In this document: piece by piece, positions 9,280 through 20,419 of the stretch
Numbering within the stretch: position 1 is the stretch's first letter
How the letters are laid out: each line of letters starts with the position of its first letter
Source: Thalassobacillus cyri
Lineage (GTDB): Bacteria; Bacillota; Bacilli; Bacillales; Halobacillaceae
Assembly: GCF_900107755.1 (NCBI RefSeq)
Contig: NZ_FNQR01000011.1
Coordinates: forward strand, 78,210 to 142,209
Length of the DNA: 64,000 bases
Direction: 5' to 3'
The notes under the pieces: generated by a model
Seen by the model: the letters and a program-made list of their open reading frames with translations, nothing else
Databases searched by the model: none
What the model was told of the DNA's origin: nothing
Made by a program: the position numbers and the translations under genes

Positions 9280-9834
9280 ATGTCAAAAGACAACCAGCAA
9301 GAACAAGAAATTTTTACAAATGCTGAAGAAACAGGGACAGAAGAAGAGTTGGAACAGGAAGTTCTCGAGGAAGAACAGTCCGAAGATAATGAGCTGGAAA
9401 AGCTAAAGCAAGAATATGACGAACTAAATAATCGTTTGCTTCGGTTACAAGCAGATTATGATAATTTCCGCAGACGGACTATGAAAGAACGGGAAGCGGA
9501 TCGTAAATATAAGTCCCAGGACTTGGTCACCGAACTGGTACCGGTGCTGGATAACTTTGATCGGGCATTGAAAGTGGACGTCGAAGGTGATGCTGCAAAA
9601 GGTTTCATAGATGGTATGAAAATGGTTTACCAGCAATTCAAAGCAGCACTGGAAAAAGAGGGAGTAGAAGAAATAAAAGCTGAGGGTGAAGCGTTTGATC
9701 CTCACCTCCATCAAGCAGTGATGCAAGATAATGATGAAAACTATGATTCCAATGTAGTTATTGAAGAAATGCAAAAGGGTTACAAGTTGAAAGATCGCGT
9801 CATCCGTCCGGCGATGGTCAAAGTGAATCAATAG
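9280..9834 (+). CDS. grpE: Nucleotide exchange factor GrpE
   Basis: GrpE releases ADP from DnaK and so drives the chaperone cycle. The 184-residue protein has an acidic, disordered head, a long coiled coil (about residues 35-90, including [17 protein letters not shown]) and the C-terminal beta domain ([20 protein letters not shown] in two parts). I chose the ATG at 9280 with a GAGGGGGTG site. The frame is open back to 9169, but that extension reads from terminator sequence. A weak TTGTCC/TATAGT pair at 9219-9245 could give an extra promoter. Confidence 0.95.
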   Translation: MSKDNQQEQEIFTNAEETGTEEELEQEVLEEEQSEDNELEKLKQEYDELNNRLLRLQADYDNFRRRTMKEREADRKYKSQDLVTELVPVLDNFDRALKVDVEGDAAKGFIDGMKMVYQQFKAALEKEGVEEIKAEGEAFDPHLHQAVMQDNDENYDSNVVIEEMQKGYKLKDRVIRPAMVKVNQ

Positions 9835-9860
9835 CCGGGGTGATTTGAAAAGCAGTATAA

Positions 9861-11762
<1,902 letters not shown>

Positions 11763-11774
11763 GTAAGTCAAGTT

Positions 11775-11813
11775 AAAAGTCAAAGTCAGGAATCCCTTGG
11801 CTTTGACTTTTTT
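11775..11813 (+). terminator. Terminator between dnaK and dnaJ
   Basis: AAAAGTCAAAG (11775-11785) pairs with CTTTGACTTTT (11801-11811) and is followed by further T residues. It probably leaves dnaJ expressed at a lower level than dnaK. Confidence 0.8.
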
Positions 11814-11908
11814 CACGTAAACGAAAGTTAAGTAAGAAGATTTGAAAATAGCTTTGTACCAATGTTATTATTAACTTTATGCAATAGTGCCGGGAGAGTG
11901 ATCGTCAA

Positions 11909-13042
11909 GTGAGTAAACGAGACTACTATGACGTGCTTGGAGTCGACAAAGGGGCTACCAAGGACGAAATCAAGAAAAGTTACAGAAAACTTGCCCGCAA
12001 GTACCATCCTGACGTAAGTGAGGAACCGGATGCTGCGGATAAGTTCAAAGAAGTAAAAGAAGCTTATGAGGTATTAAGTGATCAGCAAAAACGTGCACAA
12101 TACGACCAATTTGGTCATGCCGGTGCTCAAGGTCAAGGAGGCTTTGGCGGTTTCGGTGGAGGCGCTGAAGACTTCGGTGGATTCGGCGATATTTTCGATA
12201 TGTTCTTCGGCGGTGGAGGCGGCAGAAGACGTGATCCAAATGCGCCGCGTAAAGGTGCCGATCTACAATATACGATGACGCTTGGATTTGAAGAAGCCAT
12301 CTTCGGTAAAGAAACAGATATTGAAATCCCGAAAGAGGAAGAATGTGAAACCTGTGATGGTTCAGGAGCCAAGCCAGGGACTACGCCTGAGACTTGTCCT
12401 CATTGTCAGGGAAGCGGTCAGCTGAATGAAGAGCAGAATACACCATTCGGTCGAGTGGTCAACCGCCGGGTATGTCATTATTGCCAGGGGAGCGGCCAGA
12501 TTGTCAAAGATAAATGTAATACTTGTGGCGGATCCGGTAAAGTGACAAAACGTAAGAAAATCCATGTCAGCATTCCAGCGGGCATTGACGAAGGCATGCA
12601 AATCCGGATTGCAGGACAAGGAGAAGCAGGTGCCAACGGAGGACCTGCAGGTGACCTTTTTGTTGTTGTACGTGTCCAGTCACATGAGTTTTTCGAACGT
12701 GATGGCGACCATATATTCTGTGAAATGCCTGTTACCTTCGCACAAGCTGCTCTTGGGGACGAACTGGAAGTGCCGACTGTGCATGGTAAAGTAAAACTGA
12801 AAGTACCAGCAGGCACACAGACAGGCAAGACATTCCGCCTGAAAGGGAAAGGTACTCCTAATGTTAGAGGACACGGTCATGGAGATCAGCATGTCAAAAT
12901 CCGTGTTGTGACTCCGCAGAAGCTGACCGAGAGACAGAAAGAGCTGCTCAGGGAGTTTAATGATATAAGCGGTAATGAAGCAACAGAAGAACAACATGGC
13001 AACTTTTTTCAAAAAATGAAGCGAGCGTTCAAGGGCGAGTAA
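11909..13042 (+). CDS. dnaJ: Chaperone DnaJ (Hsp40)
   Basis: DnaJ delivers clients to DnaK and stimulates its ATPase. The 377-residue protein shows every type I feature: the J domain with HPD at residues 33-35, a glycine/phenylalanine-rich linker (about 75-110), four CxxCxGxG zinc repeats (C146/C149, C163/C166, C189/C192, C203/C206), and the C-terminal client-binding domains. The start is GTG at 11909, behind a GGGAGAGTGAT site. A terminator and a 146-base gap separate it from dnaK. Confidence 0.97.
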   Translation: MSKRDYYDVLGVDKGATKDEIKKSYRKLARKYHPDVSEEPDAADKFKEVKEAYEVLSDQQKRAQYDQFGHAGAQGQGGFGGFGGGAEDFGGFGDIFDMFFGGGGGRRRDPNAPRKGADLQYTMTLGFEEAIFGKETDIEIPKEEECETCDGSGAKPGTTPETCPHCQGSGQLNEEQNTPFGRVVNRRVCHYCQGSGQIVKDKCNTCGGSGKVTKRKKIHVSIPAGIDEGMQIRIAGQGEAGANGGPAGDLFVVVRVQSHEFFERDGDHIFCEMPVTFAQAALGDELEVPTVHGKVKLKVPAGTQTGKTFRLKGKGTPNVRGHGHGDQHVKIRVVTPQKLTERQKELLREFNDISGNEATEEQHGNFFQKMKRAFKGE

Positions 13043-13046
13043 GAGG

Positions 13047-13090
13047 AGAGGCTGGTCAAAATCAGAGACATCTATTTTGATTCAGCCTCT
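13047..13090 (+). repeat. Long hairpin between dnaJ and prmA
   Basis: AGAGGCTG (13047-13054) pairs with CAGCCTCT (13083-13090), and CAAAAT with ATTTTG inside, giving a long stem without a T tract. The GAGGCTG...CAGCCTC frame recalls a dispersed hairpin repeat known from intergenic regions of Staphylococcus and related Firmicutes; that link is from memory. Confidence 0.6.
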
Positions 13091-13144
13091 ACATATGTGT
13101 TGAAGTACCATATATTTAAAACGACTGGAAAAGAGTTGATTGGT

Positions 13145-14080
13145 ATGAAATGGTCAGAAATCTGTATCCATACTACAAATGAAGCGGTGGAACCAGTGTC
13201 CAATATTCTCCATGAGGCAGGAGCCAGCGGGGTAGTCATCGAAGATCCACAGGATATGGAGAAAGAACGCCGTACGGGGTTTGGCGAGCTGTATGATTTA
13301 GACCCTGAGGATTATCCGACCGAAGGTGTATATGTAAAAGCTTATCTTCCCGTTAACAGTTTTCTAAGTGAAACGATTGATGAAATTAAACAGTCCGTCA
13401 ATAATTTGGCTGCTTACGATATCCAGCTAGGTAATAATGAAGTTACGCTTTCTGAAGTAGATGAAGAAGATTGGGCGAATGAATGGAAAAAATATTATAA
13501 GCCTGTGAAAATTTCAGATAAAGTTACGATTATTCCTACTTGGGAAGATTATCAACCGGTATCCAGTGACGAAGTCATTATTGAAATGGATCCCGGTATG
13601 GCGTTTGGTACAGGTACACATCCAACGACCGTACTAAGTATCCAGGCAATCGAACGTTTTATTAAGAAGGGTGATCATGTATTGGATGTTGGCGCGGGTT
13701 CAGGTATTCTAAGTGTAGCCTCGGTATTGCTTGGCGCATCGAGCGTGTCTGCGTTTGACCTGGATGACATCGCTGTTAAAAGCACAGAGAATAACGCCAA
13801 GTTGAATCGGGTGGACGATCGCATAACCTCACGCCAGAATGATTTATTAAGAGGAGTCGATGAAACTGCAGATTTGATTGTCTCTAATATTCTCGCTGAG
13901 ATTATTGTCAGCTTCACAGAAGATGCCCATCATCTATTGAAAAAAGGCGGATATTTTATTACCTCGGGAATTATTCAAGGCAAGAAAGAAGACGTAAAGC
14001 AGAATTTGAATCAGGCTGGATTTGAAATAATCGAAGTGAACCAAATGGAAGATTGGATTTCTATAATCGCAAAGAAATAG
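13145..14080 (+). CDS. prmA: Ribosomal protein L11 methyltransferase
   Basis: PrmA trimethylates ribosomal protein L11. The 311-residue protein starts MKWSEICIHTTNEAVEP, the standard Bacillus PrmA opening, and has the class I SAM motif LDVGAGSGILSVAS near residue 180 and the following NILAEII. The ATG at 13145 is chosen by family alignment; the frame is open from 13097 but the extra part is encoded by the hairpin's downstream flank. The ribosome site (AGAGTTGAT) is weak. It leads a prmA-rsmE-mtaB unit. Confidence 0.94.
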   Translation: MKWSEICIHTTNEAVEPVSNILHEAGASGVVIEDPQDMEKERRTGFGELYDLDPEDYPTEGVYVKAYLPVNSFLSETIDEIKQSVNNLAAYDIQLGNNEVTLSEVDEEDWANEWKKYYKPVKISDKVTIIPTWEDYQPVSSDEVIIEMDPGMAFGTGTHPTTVLSIQAIERFIKKGDHVLDVGAGSGILSVASVLLGASSVSAFDLDDIAVKSTENNAKLNRVDDRITSRQNDLLRGVDETADLIVSNILAEIIVSFTEDAHHLLKKGGYFITSGIIQGKKEDVKQNLNQAGFEIIEVNQMEDWISIIAKK

Positions 14081-14101
14081 CGGGTAAAGCAGGTGCTTGA
14101 T

Positions 14102-14854
14102 ATGCAGCGATATTTTGTAGAAGCAGATAATTGGCAGGGCGATAAGGTATTCATCCAGGGGGAAGATGTTCATCATATCGGACGGGTTATGCGTATGCTC
14201 CCGAATGATGAAATTATCTGCAATCATCCGAGTGGCAATGCTGCACGCTGTCAAATTGTCAGTGTGGAGAAAGAGGCTGTACACTGCAGGGTGGTAGAAT
14301 GGCTGGAAGAAAATGTTGAACTTCCTATTGAAATCACCTTAGTCCAATCACTTGGCAAGGGAGATAAGTTAGAAACCGTTGTCCAAAAAGGGACAGAATT
14401 AGGTGCTTCCCGATTCATCCCTTATCAAGCAGAACGATCTGTAGTAAAATGGGATAAAAAAAAGGCGGATAAAAAGATTTCACGCCTGGAAAAAATTGCG
14501 AAAGAAGCTAGCGAACAATGCCACCGTAACAAGGTGCCGGAAATTGAAGCCCTGCATGGTTTGGACAAACTGCTTCAGACCAGTAAACAGTACACGTGGA
14601 AACTGTTTGCTCATGAGGATGAAGCAAAGCGGGATGAATATAAGTCACTGTCGAATCTGGTCGGAAGGATGGAGCCTGGTGAAAGTCTTTTGGCGGTCAT
14701 TGGTCCGGAAGGTGGTTTTTCCGCATCAGAAGTGCTGAAGCTTTCTGAAGCCGGATTTCATTCGGTACGATTAGGTCCGAGGATTTTGCGGATGGAAACG
14801 GCGCCGCTTTATTTGCTAGCGAGTATTTCGTATCATCTTGAAGAATTGAGGTGA
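14102..14854 (+). CDS. rsmE: 16S rRNA (uracil-1498-N3)-methyltransferase
   Basis: RsmE methylates U1498 of 16S rRNA in the decoding region. The 250-residue SPOUT-class enzyme has an N-terminal PUA-like domain (MQRYFVEADNW onward) and the knotted C-terminal SAM site with IGPEGGFSASE and LGPRILRMETAPL. The ATG at 14102 has AGGTG at the right distance; an in-frame GTG at 14093 does not. The stop overlaps the ribosome site of mtaB, so translation is probably coupled. Confidence 0.94.
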   Translation: MQRYFVEADNWQGDKVFIQGEDVHHIGRVMRMLPNDEIICNHPSGNAARCQIVSVEKEAVHCRVVEWLEENVELPIEITLVQSLGKGDKLETVVQKGTELGASRFIPYQAERSVVKWDKKKADKKISRLEKIAKEASEQCHRNKVPEIEALHGLDKLLQTSKQYTWKLFAHEDEAKRDEYKSLSNLVGRMEPGESLLAVIGPEGGFSASEVLKLSEAGFHSVRLGPRILRMETAPLYLLASISYHLEELR

Positions 14855-14859
14855 TGAAA

Positions 14860-16212
14860 ATGCCTACAGTGGCATTTCATACATTAGGGTGTAAAGTAAA
14901 TCATTATGAGACAGAAGCAGTCTGGCAATTGTTTAAAGACCAGGGCTATGATCGTGTCGATTTCGATCGTGAATCTGATGTCTATGTCATTAATACGTGT
15001 ACGGTTACGAATACCGGTGATAAGAAAAGCCGGCAGGTCATCCGCAGGGCAATCAGAAAAAATCCGGACGGGGTCATCTGTGTTACAGGCTGTTATGCCC
15101 AGACTTCTCCAGGTGAAATCATGGACATACCTGGAGTGGATATTGTAGTAGGGACACAGAACCGGGTGAAAATGCTTGATTATATTGAACAATATAAAAA
15201 AGAACGACAGCCAATCAATGGCGTAACAAATATTATGAAGAACCGTGTTTATGAAGAATTGGACGTACCGTACTTTACAGACCGTACACGCGCTTCTTTG
15301 AAAATCCAGGAGGGCTGTAACAACTTTTGTACCTTCTGCATCATTCCCTGGGCTCGTGGATTGATGCGATCAAGAAAGCCTGAGGATGTCATTAAACAAG
15401 CACAGCAGCTTGTCGATGCGGGCTACAAGGAAATTGTGTTGACAGGGATTCATACAGGCGGTTATGGGGAAGATATGAAAGATTACAACCTCGCTATGCT
15501 CCTTAGAGAACTGGATGAGCAGGTGAAAGGGTTGAAACGCATTCGTATTTCCTCCATTGAAGCAAGTCAAATCACTGATGATGTTATCGAAGTGTTGAAT
15601 GACTCCGATAAGATTGTACGACACCTACACATTCCCTTACAATCCGGCTCGGATACAGTACTAAAACGGATGAGAAGGAAATATACAATGGAATTTTATA
15701 AGGAGCGTATCGACCGTATCAAAGAAGCGCTGCCTAACTTGGCAATCACTTCAGATGTCATTGTCGGTTTTCCAGGGGAAACCGAAGAAGAGTTCATGGA
15801 AACCTACCAGGCCATTCAGGATATTGGTTACTCCGAACTGCATGTCTTTCCTTTTTCAAAACGGACAGGGACTCCAGCTGCCCGTATGACCGACCAAGTC
15901 GATGAGGAAGTGAAAAACGACCGTGTTCACCGGCTTATCGAGTTATCTAACCAACAGGCGAAGGAGTATGCGTCTCGGTTCGAAAATGAAGTGTTGGAGA
16001 TTATCCCGGAAGAGGAAGACAAAGAAGGTGAGAAAGGTGTATTAATCGGATACACCGATAACTACCTGAAAGTAAAATTCGAAGGTTCTAAAGATTTAAT
16101 CGGTGAAATAGTGAAAGTTAAAATCACAAAAGCAGGTTATCCTTATAATGAAGGACAGTTTGTACGTGTGATGGATGAACCTGATTTGAATAGTCATGTC
16201 ACTGCGATTTAA
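14860..16212 (+). CDS. mtaB: tRNA t6A37 methylthiotransferase MtaB
   Basis: MtaB converts t6A37 of ANN-decoding tRNAs to ms2t6A. The 450-residue protein has the N-terminal methylthiotransferase domain with its three cluster cysteines (in FHTLGCKVN, INTCTVTN and VTGCYAQ), the radical SAM motif CNNFCTFC in the centre, and a C-terminal TRAM domain for RNA binding. The ATG at 14860 follows AGGTGAT. It ends the prmA-rsmE-mtaB unit before a strong terminator. Confidence 0.95.
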   Translation: MPTVAFHTLGCKVNHYETEAVWQLFKDQGYDRVDFDRESDVYVINTCTVTNTGDKKSRQVIRRAIRKNPDGVICVTGCYAQTSPGEIMDIPGVDIVVGTQNRVKMLDYIEQYKKERQPINGVTNIMKNRVYEELDVPYFTDRTRASLKIQEGCNNFCTFCIIPWARGLMRSRKPEDVIKQAQQLVDAGYKEIVLTGIHTGGYGEDMKDYNLAMLLRELDEQVKGLKRIRISSIEASQITDDVIEVLNDSDKIVRHLHIPLQSGSDTVLKRMRRKYTMEFYKERIDRIKEALPNLAITSDVIVGFPGETEEEFMETYQAIQDIGYSELHVFPFSKRTGTPAARMTDQVDEEVKNDRVHRLIELSNQQAKEYASRFENEVLEIIPEEEDKEGEKGVLIGYTDNYLKVKFEGSKDLIGEIVKVKITKAGYPYNEGQFVRVMDEPDLNSHVTAI

Positions 16213-16225
16213 ATAGGAAGAAGGC

Positions 16226-16257
16226 AGCCATGCGAGAAATTCGTATGGCTTTTTTTT
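16226..16257 (+). terminator. Terminator after mtaB
   Basis: AGCCATGCGA (16226-16235) pairs with TCGTATGGCT (16241-16250), followed by seven T residues. Confidence 0.85.
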
Positions 16258-16260
16258 ATA

Positions 16261-16295
16261 CTTTAAGGAAGTTTAACTTTGTTAAAGGATTAAAG
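16261..16295. repeat. Nested inverted repeat upstream of deoC
   Basis: CTTTAA (16261-16266) and TTAAAG (16290-16295) enclose TTTAAC-TTT-GTTAAA (16272-16286). It could be an operator or a weak hairpin. It lies before the dispersed repeat at 16298. Confidence 0.4.
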
Positions 16296-16297
16296 TA

Positions 16298-16346
16298 TAA
16301 GAAAATACTAAGGCTTTTGCCATAAGCACTTGGCGACAAGCTGAAT
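16298..16346 (+). repeat. Dispersed 48-bp repeat, copy 1 (before deoC)
   Basis: This stretch shares TAAGAAA, ACTAAGGCTTT, CATAAG and TTGGCGACAAGC in the same order and spacing (one or two single-base gaps) with 37347-37394 in front of trmK. Both copies are intergenic, on the same strand, and 50-150 bases upstream of a gene. Confidence 0.7.
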
Positions 16347-16390
16347 TTTTTTAACAGGAAAAGACTAGCATAGAATTTACATTTGCTTCG

Positions 16391-16399
16391 TGCTATGAT
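16391..16399 (+). promoter_or_regulatory. Extended -10 element of deoC
   Basis: TGCTATGAT is an extended -10 motif 45 bases before the deoC start. No good -35 is visible 17 bases upstream (TAGAAT). Confidence 0.45.
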
Positions 16400-16444
16400 G
16401 AAGATGTACGGACAACTAATCGAAACGAAGAAAGGGAGAACGTC

Positions 16445-17113
16445 ATGGAAAACTTATCCAAATATATTGATCATACCCAATTAAAGCCTGAAACATCAAA
16501 AGAGAAGATAAACCAAGTATGTCAGGAAGCTAAAGAATATGAGTTTGCTTCTGTTTGTGTCAATCCATACTGGGTCAATTACTGTTATGAACAGTTAAAA
16601 GAAACTTCTGTCAAGGTATGTACGGTAATAGGTTTCCCTCTCGGAGCAAACACAAAAGAAATAAAAGCTTTCGAAACAAAGCAAGCTATCGAGAATGGTG
16701 CTACGGAAGTGGATATGGTCATCAATGTCGGTGCCCTAAAATCAAAAGACTATGACACAGTAAAAGCTGATATCGAAGCTGTTGTAAGAGAAGCAGAAGA
16801 TAAAGCTCTAGTGAAAGTGATTATTGAAACTTCTTTACTTACTAAAGAAGAAAAAGTCCAAGCTTGTGAGCTGGCTGTTAAAGCTGGAGCTGACTATGTA
16901 AAGACTTCTACCGGTTTTTCCGGGGGAGGTGCTTCTGTAGAAGACATTAAATTAATGCGTGCCACTGTAGGACCGGAACTTGGCGTAAAAGCCTCTGGGG
17001 GAGTACGTGATTTCGAATCTACAAAAGCAATGATTGATGCTGGTGCAACACGTATTGGAGCGAGCTCTGGGATTCAAATTATCAAAGGCGAGCAAGGAAC
17101 TTCTGATTACTAA
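16445..17113 (+). CDS. deoC: Deoxyribose-phosphate aldolase
   Basis: DeoC splits 2-deoxyribose 5-phosphate into glyceraldehyde 3-phosphate and acetaldehyde in deoxynucleoside breakdown. The 222-residue TIM barrel shows the Schiff-base lysine K153 in YVKTSTGF, the second lysine K182 in [10 protein letters not shown], and the acidic residue D90 in EVDMVIN. AAGGGAGA precedes the ATG. In B. subtilis deoC lies in a nucleoside operon elsewhere; here it stands alone between mtaB and a Na/Pi symporter with its own promoter and terminator. Confidence 0.96.
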   Translation: MENLSKYIDHTQLKPETSKEKINQVCQEAKEYEFASVCVNPYWVNYCYEQLKETSVKVCTVIGFPLGANTKEIKAFETKQAIENGATEVDMVINVGALKSKDYDTVKADIEAVVREAEDKALVKVIIETSLLTKEEKVQACELAVKAGADYVKTSTGFSGGGASVEDIKLMRATVGPELGVKASGGVRDFESTKAMIDAGATRIGASSGIQIIKGEQGTSDY

Positions 17114-17126
17114 AATTGAAACAATT

Positions 17127-17156
17127 AAACCAGCCATGCATAAAGCAGGCTGGTTT
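17127..17156. terminator. Bidirectional terminator deoC / Na-Pi symporter
   Basis: AAACCAGCC (17127-17135) pairs with GGCTGGTTT (17148-17156) between two convergent genes. It overlaps the stop codon of the minus-strand gene by two bases. Confidence 0.75.
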
Positions 17157-18081
17157 ATTTATTGTGCAAACGAGTAAGCCACTTCTCAAACGGTTTCAAA
17201 AATGGATAGAAAAAGAAAATGGTCAAGGTATTGAATAGAACGGCCAAATGAGCTAATTGTCTGCCCGGGTCTGGTGTTAACCATTGCGACACTGTATCTA
17301 AAAAGCTGAGAAACGGCAGAAAAAGCATGACACTGATCAGATTGTACCAAATGTGACTGGATGCTACTACTCTGGCCTGTTTATCTAAAGCTACGCCGGC
17401 AATCGAGGCAGTAATGCATGTGCCGATATTTGTCCCAAGGATGACAGCGATAGCAGAAGACATAGAAATAGCACCCTGATCAAGTAAGGAAAGTGTTACA
17501 CCGAACATTGCAGAAGACGATTGAATTAATCCTGATCCGATAATTCCAAAAAAAAGTGCTGATATTGCAGAATCATTAAGTGAAGAAACCCAATCTTCCG
17601 CTCCAGGAAGTACCATCATATCAGAAATAGAGCCACCCAAGTTTTCCAATGCAAGAAAGATGACTGCTAGTCCAAAAAGAATAGTACCCCATGCGAATGT
17701 CTTCTGGTGCTGAATGATGATCATTAAAACACCGGCTATAAGTAAGGTAGCATAGGGAAGGTGGAGGGATAAACTGAGAATCTCTCCGGTAATCGTCGTA
17801 CCGAGATTCGCCCCGAGCATGATACCAATAGCCTGTGTCACTTTCATATACTTAGTGGTAACAAGCCCCATTGCTAACACGATGACTACCGAACTGCTTT
17901 GAAGCAGCCCTGTTGCTGCAAATCCTGTTAAAATGGCAGTAAAAGGGTTACTTGAAAATTGTTGAATCCATTGCTTGGTCCGATGATAGGAAAGTTGAAA
18001 TAGGCCGATTTTCAAGCATTGAAGCCCAAATAAAAACATTAATAATAACACGGTTAGTTTTGAAATCAATTCCATCAGCAT
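17155..18081 (-). CDS. yqeW: Na/Pi cotransporter family protein (YqeW-like)
   Basis: This 308-residue integral membrane protein belongs to the PNaS sodium/phosphate symporter family. It has the two inverted repeats typical of the family, each with a QSSS motif (GLLQSSSVVIVLA and GLIQSSSAMFGVT) and a following GANLGTTITG or GTNIGTCITA. No PhoU domain is attached. I start it at the ATG at 18081, behind GAGGTG; the frame is open to 18132 but lacks a ribosome site there. yqeW occupies the same place, between mtaB and rpsU, in B. subtilis. The substrate is inferred from family. Confidence 0.88.
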   Translation of the reverse strand: MLMELISKLTVLLLMFLFGLQCLKIGLFQLSYHRTKQWIQQFSSNPFTAILTGFAATGLLQSSSVVIVLAMGLVTTKYMKVTQAIGIMLGANLGTTITGEILSLSLHLPYATLLIAGVLMIIIQHQKTFAWGTILFGLAVIFLALENLGGSISDMMVLPGAEDWVSSLNDSAISALFFGIIGSGLIQSSSAMFGVTLSLLDQGAISMSSAIAVILGTNIGTCITASIAGVALDKQARVVASSHIWYNLISVMLFLPFLSFLDTVSQWLTPDPGRQLAHLAVLFNTLTIFFFYPFLKPFEKWLTRLHNK

Positions 18082-18190
18082 TTGACCACACCTCATAACA
18101 CTATATGGACAAGGACAAAGAATAATGTGCAAAAATCCAATGCCCTAATCGCTTAAAATGGTAAGAATGGAATAAATTCAACGAAATAAG

Positions 18191-18219
18191 TTGACCCAAC
18201 TTAGGGGTTATAATATAAT
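18191..18219 (+). promoter_or_regulatory. Sigma-A promoter of rpsU
   Basis: TTGACC (18191-18196), 17 bases, TATAAT (18214-18219), about 75 bases upstream of rpsU. Confidence 0.75.
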
Positions 18220-18292
18220 TATCAAAGGCATGCAAGGTAGAGTTGCATGCAGAGAAGATACTTGCTTTATGCTTCGGAGGGAGGGAAATAGC

Positions 18293-18469
18293 ATGTCAAA
18301 AACAACTCGCGTTCGTAAAAACGAGTCTCTTGAAGATGCTCTTCGTCGCTTCAAAAAGAGTGTATCCAAATCTGGAACGCTATCTGAATATCGTAAACGT
18401 GAACATTACGAAAAGCCTAGCGTACGCCGTAAGAAAAAGTCTGAGGCCGCTAGAAAGCGTAAGTGGTAA
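18293..18469 (+). CDS. rpsU: 30S ribosomal protein S21
   Basis: S21 is a small basic protein of the 30S platform. The 58-residue product begins [19 protein letters not shown] and ends in a run of basic residues ([12 protein letters not shown]), as usual in Bacilli. GGAGGGAGG precedes the ATG at 18293; the frame is open upstream to 18191 but that part covers the promoter. It is followed at 18 bases by yqeY, its normal partner. Confidence 0.97.
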   Translation: MSKTTRVRKNESLEDALRRFKKSVSKSGTLSEYRKREHYEKPSVRRKKKSEAARKRKW

Positions 18470-18487
18470 AAGAGGGTGTAGAGAGCT

Positions 18488-18934
18488 ATGTCATTAGTTG
18501 AACGTCTCAATGAAGACATGAAACAAGCAATGCGGAATAAGGACAAAGAAAAATTGACTGTCATCCGTATGGTGAAGGCTTCCTTACAAAATGAAGCCAT
18601 CAAGCTTGGAAGAGGCGAATTATCTGAAGAAGAAGAACTTACTGTTTTATCCCGAGAGGTAAAACAAAGGAAAGATTCCCTCCATGAATTTAAAGAAGCT
18701 GGACGCGAAGACCTTGTAGAAAAACTTAATCGTGAAATAGAGATTTTACAAGCATATATGCCGAAACAGCTTTCAGATGAAGAACTTGAACAAGTTGTTC
18801 AAGATACGATTACTGAAGTAGGAGCTTCCTCTAAACAAGATATGGGGAAAGTTATGAGTGCTATCATGCCTAAAGTTAAAGGTAAGGCGGATGGTTCACA
18901 GGTGAACAAGCTCGTACTTAAACATTTGTCATGA
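18488..18934 (+). CDS. yqeY: GatB/YqeY domain protein
   Basis: YqeY is a 148-residue soluble helical protein whose C-terminal half resembles the tail domain of GatB, the tRNA-dependent amidotransferase subunit. It is thought to contact tRNA, but its precise task is not known to me. The N-terminal helices ([19 protein letters not shown]) and the [15 protein letters not shown] block are typical. It forms a two-gene unit with rpsU and ends at a strong terminator. Confidence 0.92.
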   Translation: MSLVERLNEDMKQAMRNKDKEKLTVIRMVKASLQNEAIKLGRGELSEEEELTVLSREVKQRKDSLHEFKEAGREDLVEKLNREIEILQAYMPKQLSDEELEQVVQDTITEVGASSKQDMGKVMSAIMPKVKGKADGSQVNKLVLKHLS

Positions 18935-18950
18935 TCGTACGTGCATGATA

Positions 18951-18987
18951 AAAAAATCTCCCTTTAAACAGGGAGATTTTTTTATAT
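18951..18987 (+). terminator. Terminator after yqeY
   Basis: AAAAAATCTCCCT pairs with AGGGAGATTTTTT around TTTAAAC or similar loop, ending in T residues. Confidence 0.9.
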
Positions 18988-19003
18988 ATTTTTTTTATTT
19001 GAA

Positions 19004-19032
19004 TGAAACTTAAATTCGAGGTAAAACGTATA
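19004..19032 (+). promoter_or_regulatory. ECF sigma-W-type promoter of nfeD-floA-yqfB
   Basis: TGAAAC (19004-19009), 17 bases, CGTATA (19027-19032) matches the sigma-W consensus. In B. subtilis the orthologous yqeZ-floA-yqfB operon is sigma-W dependent. A second promoter of the same form precedes the NfeD gene at 46274. Confidence 0.85.
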
Positions 19033-19066
19033 TATACTATGACTGTGTCAGGAAAGGAGTACCTAA

Positions 19067-20407
19067 ATGATACGAATTGCTCGCTATTTAATTTTGATGG
19101 TACTGCTGGTGGCCCTATTGACGGTTATTGGTAAGACGGGACATGAGATAAATGCAGAAGACGGAAAAGGGAAGCTTGTCTATATCATTCCTGTTGAGAA
19201 TACGGTTGAAAGAGGGATGGAAGCATTTTTAAAGCGAGCCATTACTGAAGCTAAGGAAGCTGGAGCAGACCATGTTATCTTTGAAATCGCTACTCCTGGC
19301 GGCAGGGTTGATTCAGCTAATGCCATCGGAGAGTTATTCCAGGATTTAAAAATCCCCAATACTGCTTTCGTTACCACTCAGGCCCTGTCAGCTGGCTCCT
19401 ACATAGCCCTTAATTCGGATCAGATATACATGAAGCCCTCCGCAACGATGGGGGCTTCGGGAGTGATTACCTCAGATGGGAAGGCAGCGGATAAAAAAGC
19501 TCAATCTGCCTGGATTGCTGCAATGACTGCAGCAGCCGAGTCCAATGGCAGGGACCCGATTTACGCAGAAGCAATGGCGAACCCATCAGTAGACCTCCCA
19601 GAGTATAACGCTCCAGAAGGGGAATTTCTTACATTGGGACCACGTGCAGCCGTAGAGGTAGGCTATGCGGAAGATGTAGTCAGCCACCGTACAGAACTGC
19701 TTAGCGAACTAGGGGTCTCAAAGGCGGAAATAGTGGAAACGGAACCTTCTTTAGCCGAAAACATCGCCAGCTTCTTGACCAATCCGGTGGTTGTTCCGAT
19801 TCTCCTCTCGGTTGCAAGTCTGGGATTGATTGTTGAATTATACTCTCCTGGATTTGGAATACCTGGTACAATGGGCCTGCTCTCTCTGGTATTATTTTTC
19901 TATGGGCATATCATCGCCGGGCTTGCAGGATATGAGGCGATCATCCTGCTTGTACTGGGAATCATACTAGTGGTTGCTGAATTCTTTTTACCTGGAGGTA
20001 TAGCAGGTATAGCAGGAGCAGTAGCTATCGTGTCCTCACTGATGTTGTCTGGGGCGGATACAGGCCATATGGCTATGAGTATCGGCATTGCAATCCTGGT
20101 AGCGATAATCGCATCGGTGATCCTATTCAAATACCTTGGATTGGAGAGGGGTTTTTTCCGGCACATCATACTTCAGGAAGCTACGACCTCGGACAAAGGA
20201 TTTGTTTCCTCTGTCAGCCGGTTAGAATTAATCGGTTTAGAAGGAGAAACGTTGACACCGCTTCGTCCTTCCGGCACTGCAGTGTTTGACGATGAAAGGT
20301 TGGATGTCGTTTCGGAAGGGAGGTTTTTACAGGCAGGGCAGCCAGTAAAGATTATTAAAACAGAAGGTTCCCGCATTGTGGTGCGTGAATTAAATAAGGA
20401 TAACTAA
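19067..20407 (+). CDS. yqeZ: NfeD family membrane-bound serine protease
   Basis: This is the long NfeD form that partners flotillin. The 446-residue protein has an N-terminal signal or anchor (residues 5-22), an extracytoplasmic ClpP-like protease domain with the putative serine S108 in TQALSAGSYIAL and a downstream lysine near K143, four to five membrane segments (about 230-365), and a C-terminal OB-fold domain (GLEGETLTPLRPSG). AAAGGAG precedes the ATG. floA follows after 12 bases. Membrane stress protection is the inferred role from sigma-W control of the B. subtilis operon. Confidence 0.92.
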   Translation: MIRIARYLILMVLLVALLTVIGKTGHEINAEDGKGKLVYIIPVENTVERGMEAFLKRAITEAKEAGADHVIFEIATPGGRVDSANAIGELFQDLKIPNTAFVTTQALSAGSYIALNSDQIYMKPSATMGASGVITSDGKAADKKAQSAWIAAMTAAAESNGRDPIYAEAMANPSVDLPEYNAPEGEFLTLGPRAAVEVGYAEDVVSHRTELLSELGVSKAEIVETEPSLAENIASFLTNPVVVPILLSVASLGLIVELYSPGFGIPGTMGLLSLVLFFYGHIIAGLAGYEAIILLVLGIILVVAEFFLPGGIAGIAGAVAIVSSLMLSGADTGHMAMSIGIAILVAIIASVILFKYLGLERGFFRHIILQEATTSDKGFVSSVSRLELIGLEGETLTPLRPSGTAVFDDERLDVVSEGRFLQAGQPVKIIKTEGSRIVVRELNKDN

Positions 20408-20419
20408 GGAGGAAAAAAG

